Shown piece by piece: positions 45,145 to 53,076 of a stretch of DNA of 64,000 bases. The position numbers and the translations under genes are program-made. How positions within the stretch are numbered: position 1 is the stretch's first letter; every line of letters begins with the position of its first letter. Source of the DNA: Paenarthrobacter aurescens TC1 (GTDB lineage Bacteria; Actinomycetota; Actinomycetes; Actinomycetales; Micrococcaceae). The notes beneath the pieces are model-generated. The model had not been told where the DNA came from, searched no databases, and saw only the letters and a program-made list of their open reading frames with translations. Location of the stretch: positions 3,844,001-3,908,000 of the forward strand of contig CP000474.1 of NCBI GenBank assembly GCA_000014925.1, read 5' to 3'.

Positions 45145-46014
45145 ATGGCCATCTACGTCGATCCGCCCCTGTGGCCAGCTCATGGAACCGTTTTTTCGCA
45201 CCTCGTTTCGGACACGTCGCTGGAGGAGCTGCACGAGTTCGCAGCCTCCGCCGGAGTTCCGGAGCGAGCCTTCGACGGAGACCACTACGACGTCCCCGTA
45301 CGCCGATACGATGATCTCGTCGCGGCGGGCGCCATCCCTGTGGAGGCCCGCATCCTGGTCCGCAAGCTCATCGCCAGCGGACTGCGCATCCCGGCTCGTG
45401 AACGGAGCAAGGCATTGACAGTACCTTTGATGGAACGTTGGAACAGCACATACCCAGGCCACGAAGAGTTGGGCCTTGAGCTGCTGGAACGCTGGGGCGA
45501 GGACGGCAGGAAGTACCACAACCGGACCCACCTCATGGCAGTTCTTGAGGCCTTGGACGTGCTGACGGAACCGGAAAAGCCTGCGCTGACAGTCACCTTG
45601 GCGGCATGGTTTCACGATGCCGTCTATGAAGGCGTGGCCGGGCAGGACGAAGAACGGTCTGCGCTCTTGGCAGAGGAACGCCTCACGGCCGCCGGCTTGG
45701 CACCTCACGAGGTAGCTGAGGTGGTCCGCTTGGTCCGACTCACCGCCACTCACAGTCCAAAGACCGGCGACTACGCCGGTGCACTTCTTTGCGATGCCGA
45801 CCTCTCAGTGCTCGGCGGGGACCAGCAATCCTATGCTCGGTACCTCGCCGCCGTCCGCGAAGACTACGCCAGCGTCAGCGACGACGAGTTCGCCAAGGGG
45901 CGCGCCGCCGTCGTGCGCCGTCTCCTGCGGCTGGACCCGCTGTTCCACGGCGAACGTGCCAAGGCACTGTGGCTGGCCGCGGCACGGAAGAACCTGGCCG
46001 GCGAACTGGCGTGA
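45145..46014 (+). CDS. DUF4031 - HD domain fusion protein
   Basis: A 289-residue two-domain protein. Residues 1-85 are DUF4031 (AIYVDPPLWPAHGTVFSHLVSD, DGDHYDVPVRRYDDLVAAGA). Residues 100-280 form an HD-type metal phosphohydrolase: HNRTHLMAVLEAL, AWFHDAVYEG and LCDADLSVLGG give the H...HD...D metal ligands. Its natural substrate is unknown. I use the ATG two codons after the first possible TTG. Both domains are usually encoded separately, hence the fusion is noted. Confidence 0.85.
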   Translation: MAIYVDPPLWPAHGTVFSHLVSDTSLEELHEFAASAGVPERAFDGDHYDVPVRRYDDLVAAGAIPVEARILVRKLIASGLRIPARERSKALTVPLMERWNSTYPGHEELGLELLERWGEDGRKYHNRTHLMAVLEALDVLTEPEKPALTVTLAAWFHDAVYEGVAGQDEERSALLAEERLTAAGLAPHEVAEVVRLVRLTATHSPKTGDYAGALLCDADLSVLGGDQQSYARYLAAVREDYASVSDDEFAKGRAAVVRRLLRLDPLFHGERAKALWLAAARKNLAGELA

Positions 46015-46109
46015 TCGGCTTCCCCAGCGAACCGGGACGCAGTCCCTTGATTGCGGTCTTGCGAGACGGCGCTTATCAGGGAATGCCGGGCTCCAGCTAG
46101 CATAGAGGT

Positions 46110-47768
46110 GTGACCTCCTACCTCCTGGATTCCGCACGCCCTTGTATCCCCTCAGCTGTCCCCGACGTTGAGCACGTCCTGGCTGTCCGTGGCATGGGTG
46201 GCTACCGTCAGTACCGCATCCCGGCTCTGGCCGTCAGCATGCGGGGCACAGTGTTGGCTGCCTATGACGGCCGGCCCAACCTGGACGATCTACCCAACCC
46301 CATCGACCTCCTCCTGCGTCGCAGTTACGACCATGGAGTCACGTGGGAGCCACAGCAGGTGGTCCGCAGGGGTTCGGGGCTCCACGGCTTTGGCGATCCA
46401 AGCCTGCTGGTGGACGCCATCATCGGACGCATCTTCATGTTCCACGCAGCCGGAACGCACGCGGGCTTCTTCGAGGCTGTCGCAGGTATGGAGCCGGATG
46501 AGGACGTGCAGCATGCGGACATCAGCTTCTCGGACGACGACGGCGATACCTGGCATCACCGTCGTCTTACCACCCAGCTCAAGACCGGCGACATCACAGG
46601 CCTTTTTGCGGCCGCCGGGCAGGGCATCCAGATCCATTCCGGTCCTTTAGTGGGGCGGCTGGTGCAACAGTATGTGCTATTGGTGGGCGGTGCCATCATG
46701 GCAGCCTCTGCGTTCAGCGACGACCACGGCGAGACGTGGAAGCTGGGGAACCTGATCGGTCCGGGCACCACCGGTGTGGGGCCGAACGAGAACAAAGTAG
46801 TGTGCCTGGACGATGGCAGGTTGCTGCTGCATTCACGGGCAACACCGTCCCGATTGGCAGCCGTGTCCGATGACGGCGGTCAGACGTGGAGCCCGCTGCA
46901 GCCCATTCCGGACCTACCCGATCCCAGCGACAACGGTTCTCTGACACGCTTCGACGGCCTGCCGCTTATTGCCTTGGCGGCGCCGGAGACGTCATCCTGG
47001 CTTCTCGCGAGCAACAACCAGGACCCTCATCTGCGGCGAAACACCGTACTGAGCCTCTCCCCCGACAACGGTGCCACCTGGCCGGCAAAGCTGACGGTCT
47101 GCTCCGGAAGCTCGGCCTATTCGACAGTGACACGTCTCCCCAACGGGAACATCGGAGTGCTCTACGAACGGCAGGGGTACAGGGAGATCGTGTTCGCTTC
47201 GATACCTGCCGAACAATTGGTGGGACAGCTTTCCGCACTTCAATTGACTCGTCCGGAATCCTCGGGCCTGGTCTTCGACATGGAGCTGCGATCCATCACG
47301 CCCGGCAGGCCCACTGTGTGGCAAAACGCCGGAGACTTCCATGTGATCCCGTCCAACAGCGGCGGTGTATTGGATGTCCAAACGTGGAAGGAAATCGGGC
47401 AGGGCTACGCCGGAGATCAGGTTCTCGGCACACGGGAAGCCCAGGACCTCAACTACGGGCCTGTCATCCCTGGATATAAAGCCGGGGACATCCTCGCCTT
47501 CACCGGGCGCGTCCGCAACCTGGGCACTGACCCAGCTACCGGCGTCGTACTTCTCGGACCGCACAACAACGCGAGCGATTTCCCACCCGCGGACCTGCTG
47601 CCCGGCGAGCATGTCCTCTACTTCACGCCGACCTACACCATCGCCGCGTCGGACCTGGAGCACGGCACACTGAAACTCGTGTTCACGGCAGAGGCCGACG
47701 GCGGGACCGTGCGTTTGGAACGAACGTTCCGTTTCGATCTGCGCAGCGGAACGGTTGCTGCTTCCTAA
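46110..47768 (+). CDS. sialidase-family glycosidase (BNR repeats)
   Basis: A 552-residue protein of the exo-alpha-sialidase superfamily. The arginine motif YRIPAL (residues ~36-41) and at least four Asp boxes (SDDDGDTW, SDDHGETW, SDDGGQTW, SPDNGATW) mark the six-bladed propeller, which ends near residue 380 with VLYERQG. A C-terminal beta-rich domain of ~150 residues follows (GDILAFTGRVRNLG), like domains used for cell-surface or carbohydrate binding. No signal peptide is visible from this GTG start, which is unexpected for a sialidase; a longer or different start was not found. Confidence 0.85.
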   Translation: MTSYLLDSARPCIPSAVPDVEHVLAVRGMGGYRQYRIPALAVSMRGTVLAAYDGRPNLDDLPNPIDLLLRRSYDHGVTWEPQQVVRRGSGLHGFGDPSLLVDAIIGRIFMFHAAGTHAGFFEAVAGMEPDEDVQHADISFSDDDGDTWHHRRLTTQLKTGDITGLFAAAGQGIQIHSGPLVGRLVQQYVLLVGGAIMAASAFSDDHGETWKLGNLIGPGTTGVGPNENKVVCLDDGRLLLHSRATPSRLAAVSDDGGQTWSPLQPIPDLPDPSDNGSLTRFDGLPLIALAAPETSSWLLASNNQDPHLRRNTVLSLSPDNGATWPAKLTVCSGSSAYSTVTRLPNGNIGVLYERQGYREIVFASIPAEQLVGQLSALQLTRPESSGLVFDMELRSITPGRPTVWQNAGDFHVIPSNSGGVLDVQTWKEIGQGYAGDQVLGTREAQDLNYGPVIPGYKAGDILAFTGRVRNLGTDPATGVVLLGPHNNASDFPPADLLPGEHVLYFTPTYTIAASDLEHGTLKLVFTAEADGGTVRLERTFRFDLRSGTVAAS

Positions 47769-48166
47769 CGGTACGTGCTGACGAACGGCTGGTTGGTAGG
47801 CACGATCTGCTTGCCCAGAGGCATGAGCGAAACCGGGATGAGCTTCAGGTTGGCGATGGCCAGCGGGATGCCAATGATGGTGATGGCCATGGCAAACGCC
47901 GTGACCACGTGACCTATCGCGATCCAAATGCCGGCAACCAGAAGCCAGATCACGTTGCCCAGGAGCGCAAACACCCCGGCACCGCCCGGCTTCTCAACCA
48001 CCATTTGACCGAACGGCCACAGGCAGTAAGCACCGATCCGGAACGAAGCGATGCCCCACGGGATGGTGACGATGAGCACGCAGCAAATGATGCCGGCCGC
48101 GAAATAACCCAAGGCCAGCCAGAACCCACCGAAGACAAGCCAGATGATGTTAAGGAGCGTTTTCAT
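47765..48166 (-). CDS. YccF-family membrane protein
   Basis: A 133-residue membrane protein with two repeats of the YccF (DUF307) module: LLNIIWLVFGGFWLALGYFAAG...TIPWGIASFRIG and LLGNVIWLLVAGIWIAIGHVVTA...IIGIPLAIANLKL. About four helices. Function unknown. GAGGACT precedes the chosen ATG. It converges with the sialidase gene with a four-base overlap of the 3' ends. Confidence 0.88.
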   Translation of the reverse strand: MKTLLNIIWLVFGGFWLALGYFAAGIICCVLIVTIPWGIASFRIGAYCLWPFGQMVVEKPGGAGVFALLGNVIWLLVAGIWIAIGHVVTAFAMAITIIGIPLAIANLKLIPVSLMPLGKQIVPTNQPFVSTYR

Positions 48167-48267
48167 AGTCCTCATTCTCCCCCGCCGGCCTGACAAAAAG
48201 CCTAGGGGTCTGCCCTGAATCTTCCCTGACTTACAACAGCGCCACCCAGCAGGCCCAGCTCAGCGAC

Positions 48268-48720
48268 TCAACCAGCCAGGAGCGCATCCAGCTTGTCGAA
48301 GGAGGTGCCCCAGCCGTCGCGAGTCATTTCCACCCACTCTTCGGAAGCAAACGGACCCTGTTTGAGATTCATCCGGGTACGGCCGTTGAGGTCCTCGAAT
48401 TCAAGGTGCATTTCCTCGTACTCGTGGTCAGCGTCCGGGGCGGCTTTGGCCTGTGCCACCAAAAGAGCCGGGCTGTTCAGCTCGGAGATAGTGGCTTCGA
48501 TCGGGGCAGATTGCTCGCCGTTCTCATCCGACCACACCATAACTACCTGCCAGATGCCACCAACCCGAGGCTCGACGATGATCTGCTCGCGAGGAGCGTC
48601 CACTTCCGCAGGGCCGAACCACCGGGTTAGCTTGTCCGGCTCCATCCAAGCCTCGAAAACCTTCTCGCGGGGAGCATCGAATTCGCGGCTCATGGTCAGG
48701 GTGTACTGTTCCGTGCTCAT
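48268..48720 (-). CDS. AHSA1/SRPBCC-family protein
   Basis: A 150-residue START/Bet-v-1-like protein related to the C-terminal domain of Aha1. SREFDAPREKVFEAWMEPDKLTRWFGPAEVDAP is the family start, GGIWQVVMVWSDENGEQ and ARDGWGTSFDKLDALLAG-like TRDGWGTSFDKLDALLAG close it. Likely binds a hydrophobic small molecule; no enzymatic role known. Stand-alone gene. Confidence 0.88.
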   Translation of the reverse strand: MSTEQYTLTMSREFDAPREKVFEAWMEPDKLTRWFGPAEVDAPREQIIVEPRVGGIWQVVMVWSDENGEQSAPIEATISELNSPALLVAQAKAAPDADHEYEEMHLEFEDLNGRTRMNLKQGPFASEEWVEMTRDGWGTSFDKLDALLAG

Positions 48721-48800
48721 TGCTTAGCTCCTGGCTTCCGTGGTTTCGAGGTGAATCGCGCTCTTGGGAGTGAGTTTAAGGGGTGCCAGTGACAGTCAGA

Positions 48801-48850
48801 CGCTCTCTCACTAAATCGGGGCTTGAAGCCATCGCTCTCTCACGTCATCA
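48801..48850 (+). repeat. 32-bp repeat units in forward orientation, locus 4a (two units)
   Basis: CGCTCTCTCAC at 48801 and again at 48833, again exactly 32 apart. These two copies face the array that follows and do not abut a visible stop codon, unlike the other loci. Confidence 0.75.
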
Positions 48851-48860
48851 CCGGTTAGAC

Positions 48861-48977
48861 CGAGGGAAGTGAGAGAGCGTCCACGCCAAACCCGAGGGAA
48901 GTGAGAGAGCGTCCACGCCAAACCCGAGGGAAGTGAGAGAGCGTCCACGCCAAACCCGAGGGAAGTGAGAGAGCGTC
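48861..48977 (-). repeat. 32-bp tandem repeat array, locus 4b (four units)
   Basis: CGAGGGA recurs at 48861, 48893, 48925 and 48957 with the shared core GTGAGAGAGCGTCC. On the minus strand the array begins on the base after the trpF stop codon. The variable half (CACGCCAAACC) differs from locus 3. Confidence 0.95.
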
Positions 48978-49583
48978 CTAGAGGCCAGCGGCTTTGGCGG
49001 CTTGGACGAAGGCGCGGATCTTGGCCAGGTCCTTCACCCCGCGGGATGCCTCGACGCCCGAGGACACGTCCACGCCCCAAGCACCTGCGGCAGTTGCAGC
49101 GAAGGCCACGTTGCCGGGTTCCAGTCCTCCTGCGAGCAGCCATTCCCGGCCGTCGAGCCCCTTCGCCCGCACGGAGGCGTAGTCCCAAGCCTCCCCCGAG
49201 CCCGGTATTGCTGCATCGATCAGGAAAATTTCTTCGCCCATGTCCGCGAACTCGTCCTGGGAGGCACCCATGGTGACGGCGCGGATGAGCCGCATCCCGG
49301 CGTCGTGCACTGTTGTGACGTCCTCGGCAGTCCGGTGACCGTGCAGCTGCACCCATTCGAGCCCGGCGGCGCGTGCAGTAGCCACAGCATCAGCGGCATC
49401 CTCGTGCCGGAAAACGCCCACGGCGTGAACTCCCTCCGGCACCAGCGGCAGCAAAATTCGCACCTGATCCGGGCTGACTTCGCGGGGGCTGGAGGTGAGC
49501 ACGAAACCGACCGCGTCAGCACCGGCGTCCACCGCTTCACGCACGGATTCCGGCGTGCTCAAGCCACACACTTTGACGAACAT
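48978..49583 (-). CDS. trpF: phosphoribosylanthranilate isomerase
   Basis: Tryptophan-pathway isomerase, a 201-residue TIM barrel. The catalytic cysteine is in MFVKVCGLS, then AVGFVLTSSPREVSPDQ, VQLHGHRTAEDV, EEIFLIDAAIPGSGEAWDY, LLAGGLEPGNV and GVDVSSGVEASRGVKD, all family motifs. GGAGG sits seven bases before the chosen ATG. It is isolated from other trp genes, as often in this group. Confidence 0.93.
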   Translation of the reverse strand: MFVKVCGLSTPESVREAVDAGADAVGFVLTSSPREVSPDQVRILLPLVPEGVHAVGVFRHEDAADAVATARAAGLEWVQLHGHRTAEDVTTVHDAGMRLIRAVTMGASQDEFADMGEEIFLIDAAIPGSGEAWDYASVRAKGLDGREWLLAGGLEPGNVAFAATAAGAWGVDVSSGVEASRGVKDLAKIRAFVQAAKAAGL

Positions 49584-49680
49584 ACCCGCGCCTCCAGGCG
49601 TAGTCACAACGTTTTCCACATATGACGTTAGCAAGCCGCATTGCCAGCGCAGAAGCTGTGTCCACCACTAGGCTGGTCGG

Positions 49681-50325
49681 ATGGAGATTATCCGCTTTGC
49701 CGACATCCATCCCGAACCGTGGCGCAACGGGGGCGGGGTGACGCGCGAACTCGCCAGCCACCCGAAGGCCGCCTCGGCGCAGGATGGCGCCTGGGATTGG
49801 CGCGTCAGCATCGCGGAAGTTTCCAAAGCGGGCGAGTTCTCCACGTTCCCCGGGATGGAGCGCGTCATCACCATCATCGACGGCGAGCTGCTCCTCCTCA
49901 CTGTGGACGGCGCGGAGCACCCCTTGGAGAAGTACCGTCCGTTCAGGTTCTCCGGTGAGGCAGCGTCATCGGCCGCTCTTCCCACCGGCGACATTCGCGA
50001 TTTGAACGTCATCGCACGCACCGGCGCTTTCAAGGGCTACACGTCCATCGTTGAGATCTCCAAGAAACGCGCGCACCCGGTCTTCGAGGGCCAGCTGGCC
50101 ATCCTGCTTGAGGGTAAAGCAACGGTTGCGCCCGGCGCGGTTGTGGAGAAAGAGTCCGACGGCGGCGAAGCGGCAACCAGCGAAGCAGCACCCAGCACCG
50201 GCGAACCTGTGGAGTTGTCGCGCTACGACGCCGTGGTCGGTTCGGATACCCGCAGCCCGGAGATCTCGGGTCGCGGATTTATTGCAGTGATCTCCATTGA
50301 CCATGTGGAGCCCGCGCACGCCTGA
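49681..50325 (+). CDS. HutD-family protein
   Basis: A 214-residue double-cupin-like protein of the HutD/Ves family. The start EIIRFADIHPEPWRNGGGVTRELA and DWRVSIAEVSKAGEFSTFPGMERVITIIDGE are family hallmarks. HutD proteins are linked to histidine utilisation or act as environmental stress proteins, but no hut genes are nearby. A Ser/Glu/Ala-rich insert (~155-170) interrupts the second half. Confidence 0.88.
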   Translation: MEIIRFADIHPEPWRNGGGVTRELASHPKAASAQDGAWDWRVSIAEVSKAGEFSTFPGMERVITIIDGELLLLTVDGAEHPLEKYRPFRFSGEAASSAALPTGDIRDLNVIARTGAFKGYTSIVEISKKRAHPVFEGQLAILLEGKATVAPGAVVEKESDGGEAATSEAAPSTGEPVELSRYDAVVGSDTRSPEISGRGFIAVISIDHVEPAHA

Positions 50326-50404
50326 GCTGGTGACGTTAACCACCAGAAGTGGCCACCCCGCGCGGGAGTTGCTAGCCTGAAATGAAGGTTCCCCTCTGGA
50401 ACCT

Positions 50405-50445
50405 CCGGACGACGGTTCAGTACCCGGCACGCGACAAGACTGGCC
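50405..50445 (+). promoter_or_regulatory. guanidine-III (ykkC-III) riboswitch
   Basis: The conserved elements of the class III guanidine aptamer are present in order: CCGGACGA, GTACCCGG and GACAAGAC, spaced as in the Thermobifida aptamer, with complementary ends able to form the pseudoknot. The ribosome site AAAGGAA starts on the next base and the SMR gene 13 bases downstream, so ligand binding would expose or hide translation initiation. Confidence 0.88.
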
Positions 50446-50457
50446 AAAGGAAATGTC

Positions 50458-50772
50458 ATGTCGTGGTTAATTCTCATTCTTTCCGGAGCACTCGAAGCCG
50501 TCTGGGCCGCAGCGCTTCACCGTTCCAAGGGCTTCCGCAAGCCCGTCCCCACCGTTGTGTTCCTGGTGTCTGTCATCGCCAGCATGGGTGGGCTCGCCAT
50601 CGCGATGCAATCCATTCCTACGGGCACGGCCTACGCAGTGTGGGTTGGCGTCGGCGTCGTGCTGACGGCAACGTACGCGATGGTCACCAAAGTTGAACGT
50701 GCGACGACGGCCCGGCTCCTTCTGCTGGCCGGCATCGGCGCATGTGTGGTCGGCCTGAAGGTGGTGGCATAG
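50458..50772 (+). CDS. SMR-family guanidinium exporter subunit (Gdx/SugE type)
   Basis: A 104-residue, four-helix small multidrug resistance protein. The essential glutamate is Glu13 (SWLILILSGALEAVWAAAL), and GTAYAVWVGVGVV is the second conserved segment. The SugE/Gdx subtype with a guanidine-III riboswitch upstream indicates export of guanidinium ion. A second, homologous gene follows two bases later, suggesting a hetero-dimer. AAAGGAA precedes the ATG at eight bases. Confidence 0.92.
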   Translation: MSWLILILSGALEAVWAAALHRSKGFRKPVPTVVFLVSVIASMGGLAIAMQSIPTGTAYAVWVGVGVVLTATYAMVTKVERATTARLLLLAGIGACVVGLKVVA

Positions 50773-50774
50773 CC

Positions 50775-51143
50775 ATGACGACGAATAGCAAGAACAACGG
50801 AATCTTCTGGGTCATCCTCTTGGCTTCAGCGCTGCTCGAAGCCGTGTGGGCCACAGCTCTGGGCTTGTCCAACGGCTTTACGCAACTCATACCCACTGTG
50901 GTTTTTGCCATCACCGCTGTGCTGAGCATGCTCGGCCTGGGTATCGCAGTAAAACGAATCCCCCTCGGCACTGCCTACGCAGTGTGGGTAGGTATCGGAG
51001 CTGCGCTGACCGTTGGTTGGGCCATGATCACGGGTGTGGAATCCGCGAGTCCGTTGAAGCTCCTGTTCATCGCGGGAATCGTGGGCTGTGCTGCCGGCCT
51101 GAAGGCGTTGCCTGCCGAGAAAGCTGTAGCCAAGGCCGAGTAG
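50775..51143 (+). CDS. SMR-family guanidinium exporter, partner subunit
   Basis: A 122-residue SMR homolog of its neighbour; Glu22 is in LLASALLEAVWATALGLSNG and the GTAYAVWVGIGAALTVGWAM segment is conserved. It has a short polar N-terminal extension (MTTNSKNNG) and a basic tail (KALPAEKAVAKAE), which may fix its orientation opposite to the first subunit. The ATG begins two bases after the first gene's stop. Confidence 0.9.
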   Translation: MTTNSKNNGIFWVILLASALLEAVWATALGLSNGFTQLIPTVVFAITAVLSMLGLGIAVKRIPLGTAYAVWVGIGAALTVGWAMITGVESASPLKLLFIAGIVGCAAGLKALPAEKAVAKAE

Positions 51144-51154
51144 TGAACTCCTCT

Positions 51155-51222
51155 CCATTTCGATGGTTCCCTGCGAAACGTGCCGCGCGCCCGGCACTTC
51201 TAGCAGGGAACCCCCGAAATGG
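51155..51222. repeat. nested hairpin after the SMR pair
   Basis: Three nested stems: CCATTTCG/CGAAATGG (8 bp), GGTTCCCTGC/GCAGGGAACC (10 bp) and GTGCCG/CGGCAC (6 bp). No T-tract. Lies between the SMR genes and the aldo/keto reductase. Confidence 0.8.
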
Positions 51223-51347
51223 CCGGGCAAGGAGGTGCGCAGGGCAAGGGTAAACGCAGGAGTCGGGCCCTGCAGGAATACCCTTAGCGTCCGTGGAGTT
51301 CATGCCATCAAAGGGCACTCTGGAACCTACGCGCATTGGAGAAGTTC

Positions 51348-52352
51348 ATGACTGCAGTTCAACTCGGCAACGGCCTCAAGGTCAGCCCACTCGGCTTCGG
51401 CGGAATGGCCCTCACCCCGGTCTACGGCGGAATCGAGCCCGAGGAAGGGTTGCAAACGCTGAGACATGCGGTGGACGCGGGCATCACTTTCATCGACACC
51501 GCAGATGTATACGGCGCGGGCAGCAACGAGGAACTCGTGGGCAGGCTCTTGAAGGAGCGCCGCGAAGAAATCCAAGTAGCCACAAAGTTTGGAATTGAGG
51601 GCAACCCCGCGGACGGGTACACGGGAGTCCGCGGGGATGCGCCCTACATCAGGCAAGCGGCGGAAGCGAGCCTCCGCCGGCTGGGCACTGACGCTATTGA
51701 CCTCTACTACATGCACCGCCGTGACCTCCGCGTTCCGATAGTGGAAACCGTGGAGGCCATGGCGGAGCTGGTCCGAGAGGGCAAGGTCCGGCACCTCGGA
51801 CTGTCCGAAGTGACAGCCGAGGAGCTCAGGCAGGCCAACGCTGTCCATCCCATTGCCGCGGTCCAGAGTGAATGGTCAATCTGGAGCAGGGATGTAGAGC
51901 TCAACGTTGTTCCTGCCGCCAAGGAGCTTGGCGTTGGATTCGTGCCGTATTCGCCGCTTGGCCGCGGGTTCCTCACGGGAACCGTCAGCGCGAGCGACCT
52001 TGGGGAAAATGACTTCCGCCATAAGATTCCCCGTTTTGGCGATGAGGCACTTGATGCGAACCAGGCCGTAGTGGCGGCGGTCCGCGAGGTAGCCAGCGGG
52101 CTGGATGCAACTCCGGCCCAAGTAGCCCTGGCTTGGCTGTTCACCCAAGGTCAGCGCCTCGGGATTTCTGTGGTCCCCATCCCCGGCACGCGCAAACCGC
52201 ACCGGATCGACGAGAACCTGGGGGCACTGTCCCTGCAACTGGGAACAGCACAACTTGAGAAGCTCGACCAAGCTGCAGCCGCCGTCGTGGGTTCACGCTC
52301 CGCCGACCCCAACTGGGTGTCACAGGGCCGCGAAGCCGACCCCGTAGGCTGA
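51348..52352 (+). CDS. aldo/keto reductase
   Basis: A 334-residue NADPH-dependent reductase, AKR fold. Catalytic residues are visible: Asp and Tyr in FIDTADVYGAGSNEELVGRLL, Lys in VATKFG and His in DLYYMHRRD; the cofactor end is GISVVPIPGTRKPHRIDENLGAL. Closest in pattern to the AKR13/YajO-like group. GGAGAAG precedes the chosen ATG. Confidence 0.9.
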   Translation: MTAVQLGNGLKVSPLGFGGMALTPVYGGIEPEEGLQTLRHAVDAGITFIDTADVYGAGSNEELVGRLLKERREEIQVATKFGIEGNPADGYTGVRGDAPYIRQAAEASLRRLGTDAIDLYYMHRRDLRVPIVETVEAMAELVREGKVRHLGLSEVTAEELRQANAVHPIAAVQSEWSIWSRDVELNVVPAAKELGVGFVPYSPLGRGFLTGTVSASDLGENDFRHKIPRFGDEALDANQAVVAAVREVASGLDATPAQVALAWLFTQGQRLGISVVPIPGTRKPHRIDENLGALSLQLGTAQLEKLDQAAAAVVGSRSADPNWVSQGREADPVG

Positions 52353-52356
52353 TCGC

Positions 52357-53007
52357 ATGGATTCGCTAATTCACTCTTTGCGCGACGTCACCATCCGCAG
52401 CATCTCCGTCAGCGAGATGAACAACAATGTGTACCTGTTGACCTCAAAGTCCACGGGTGCGCAGTTGTTGATCGACGCCGCCGATAACCTTCCGGCCATT
52501 CAGCAGCTTCTCCACGACGGTGCAGCTGATTCCTCGGTCCCGACCAAACTGGCCAGGATTGCCACCACCCACCAGCACTGGGACCACGTCCGGGCGCTGC
52601 CGGAGTTGGTCGCCGTCACCGGCGCAAGCACGTCAGCAGGAGCGGACGACGCCGATGCGTTGCCGGTTCCGGTGGACGTCCGGCTCGGTCACGGCGACGT
52701 GGAGCAGTTCGATGGCTTCGAGGTCACGGCAGTCCACCTGCGTGGACACACCCCGGGCTCGATCGCTTTCGTGTACCAGGATCCGGACGGGCCGGCCCAC
52801 ATTTTCAGTGGAGACTCGTTGTTTCCGGGAGGCGTCGGCAACACACAGAACGATCCTTCACGTTTCACTTCTCTGTTGAACGACGTGTCGGAGCGACTGT
52901 TCGACGCTTATCCGGACGAAACCCTGGTGCACCCGGGCCATGGATTGCCCACGACCCTCGGCGCCGAGCGGCCACACCTTGAGGAGTGGCGCGCCCGAGG
53001 CTGGTGA
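52357..53007 (+). CDS. metallo-beta-lactamase-fold hydrolase
   Basis: A 216-residue MBL protein. The metal site is THQHWDH (~residue 69), HLRGHTPGSIAFVY, GDSLFPGGVGNT and LVHPGHG. This pattern matches glyoxalase II-like hydrolases, which act on thioesters. It starts five bases after the aldo/keto reductase and is therefore probably co-transcribed. Confidence 0.9.
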   Translation: MDSLIHSLRDVTIRSISVSEMNNNVYLLTSKSTGAQLLIDAADNLPAIQQLLHDGAADSSVPTKLARIATTHQHWDHVRALPELVAVTGASTSAGADDADALPVPVDVRLGHGDVEQFDGFEVTAVHLRGHTPGSIAFVYQDPDGPAHIFSGDSLFPGGVGNTQNDPSRFTSLLNDVSERLFDAYPDETLVHPGHGLPTTLGAERPHLEEWRARGW

Positions 53008-53069
53008 CTTGCGGGGCCTGCTCTGCACGCTAAACCTAAGGAATAGGGTGCAGAGCGGGCCTCACAACG
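53008..53069. repeat. CGTTGCG-type palindromic element, copy 1
   Basis: Inverted repeat with arms CTTGCGGGGCCTGCTCTGCAC and a near-complement around a ~19-base centre. It begins on the base after the MBL stop and ends eight bases before the helicase stop. Confidence 0.85.
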
Positions 53070-53076
53070 TGAAGTA

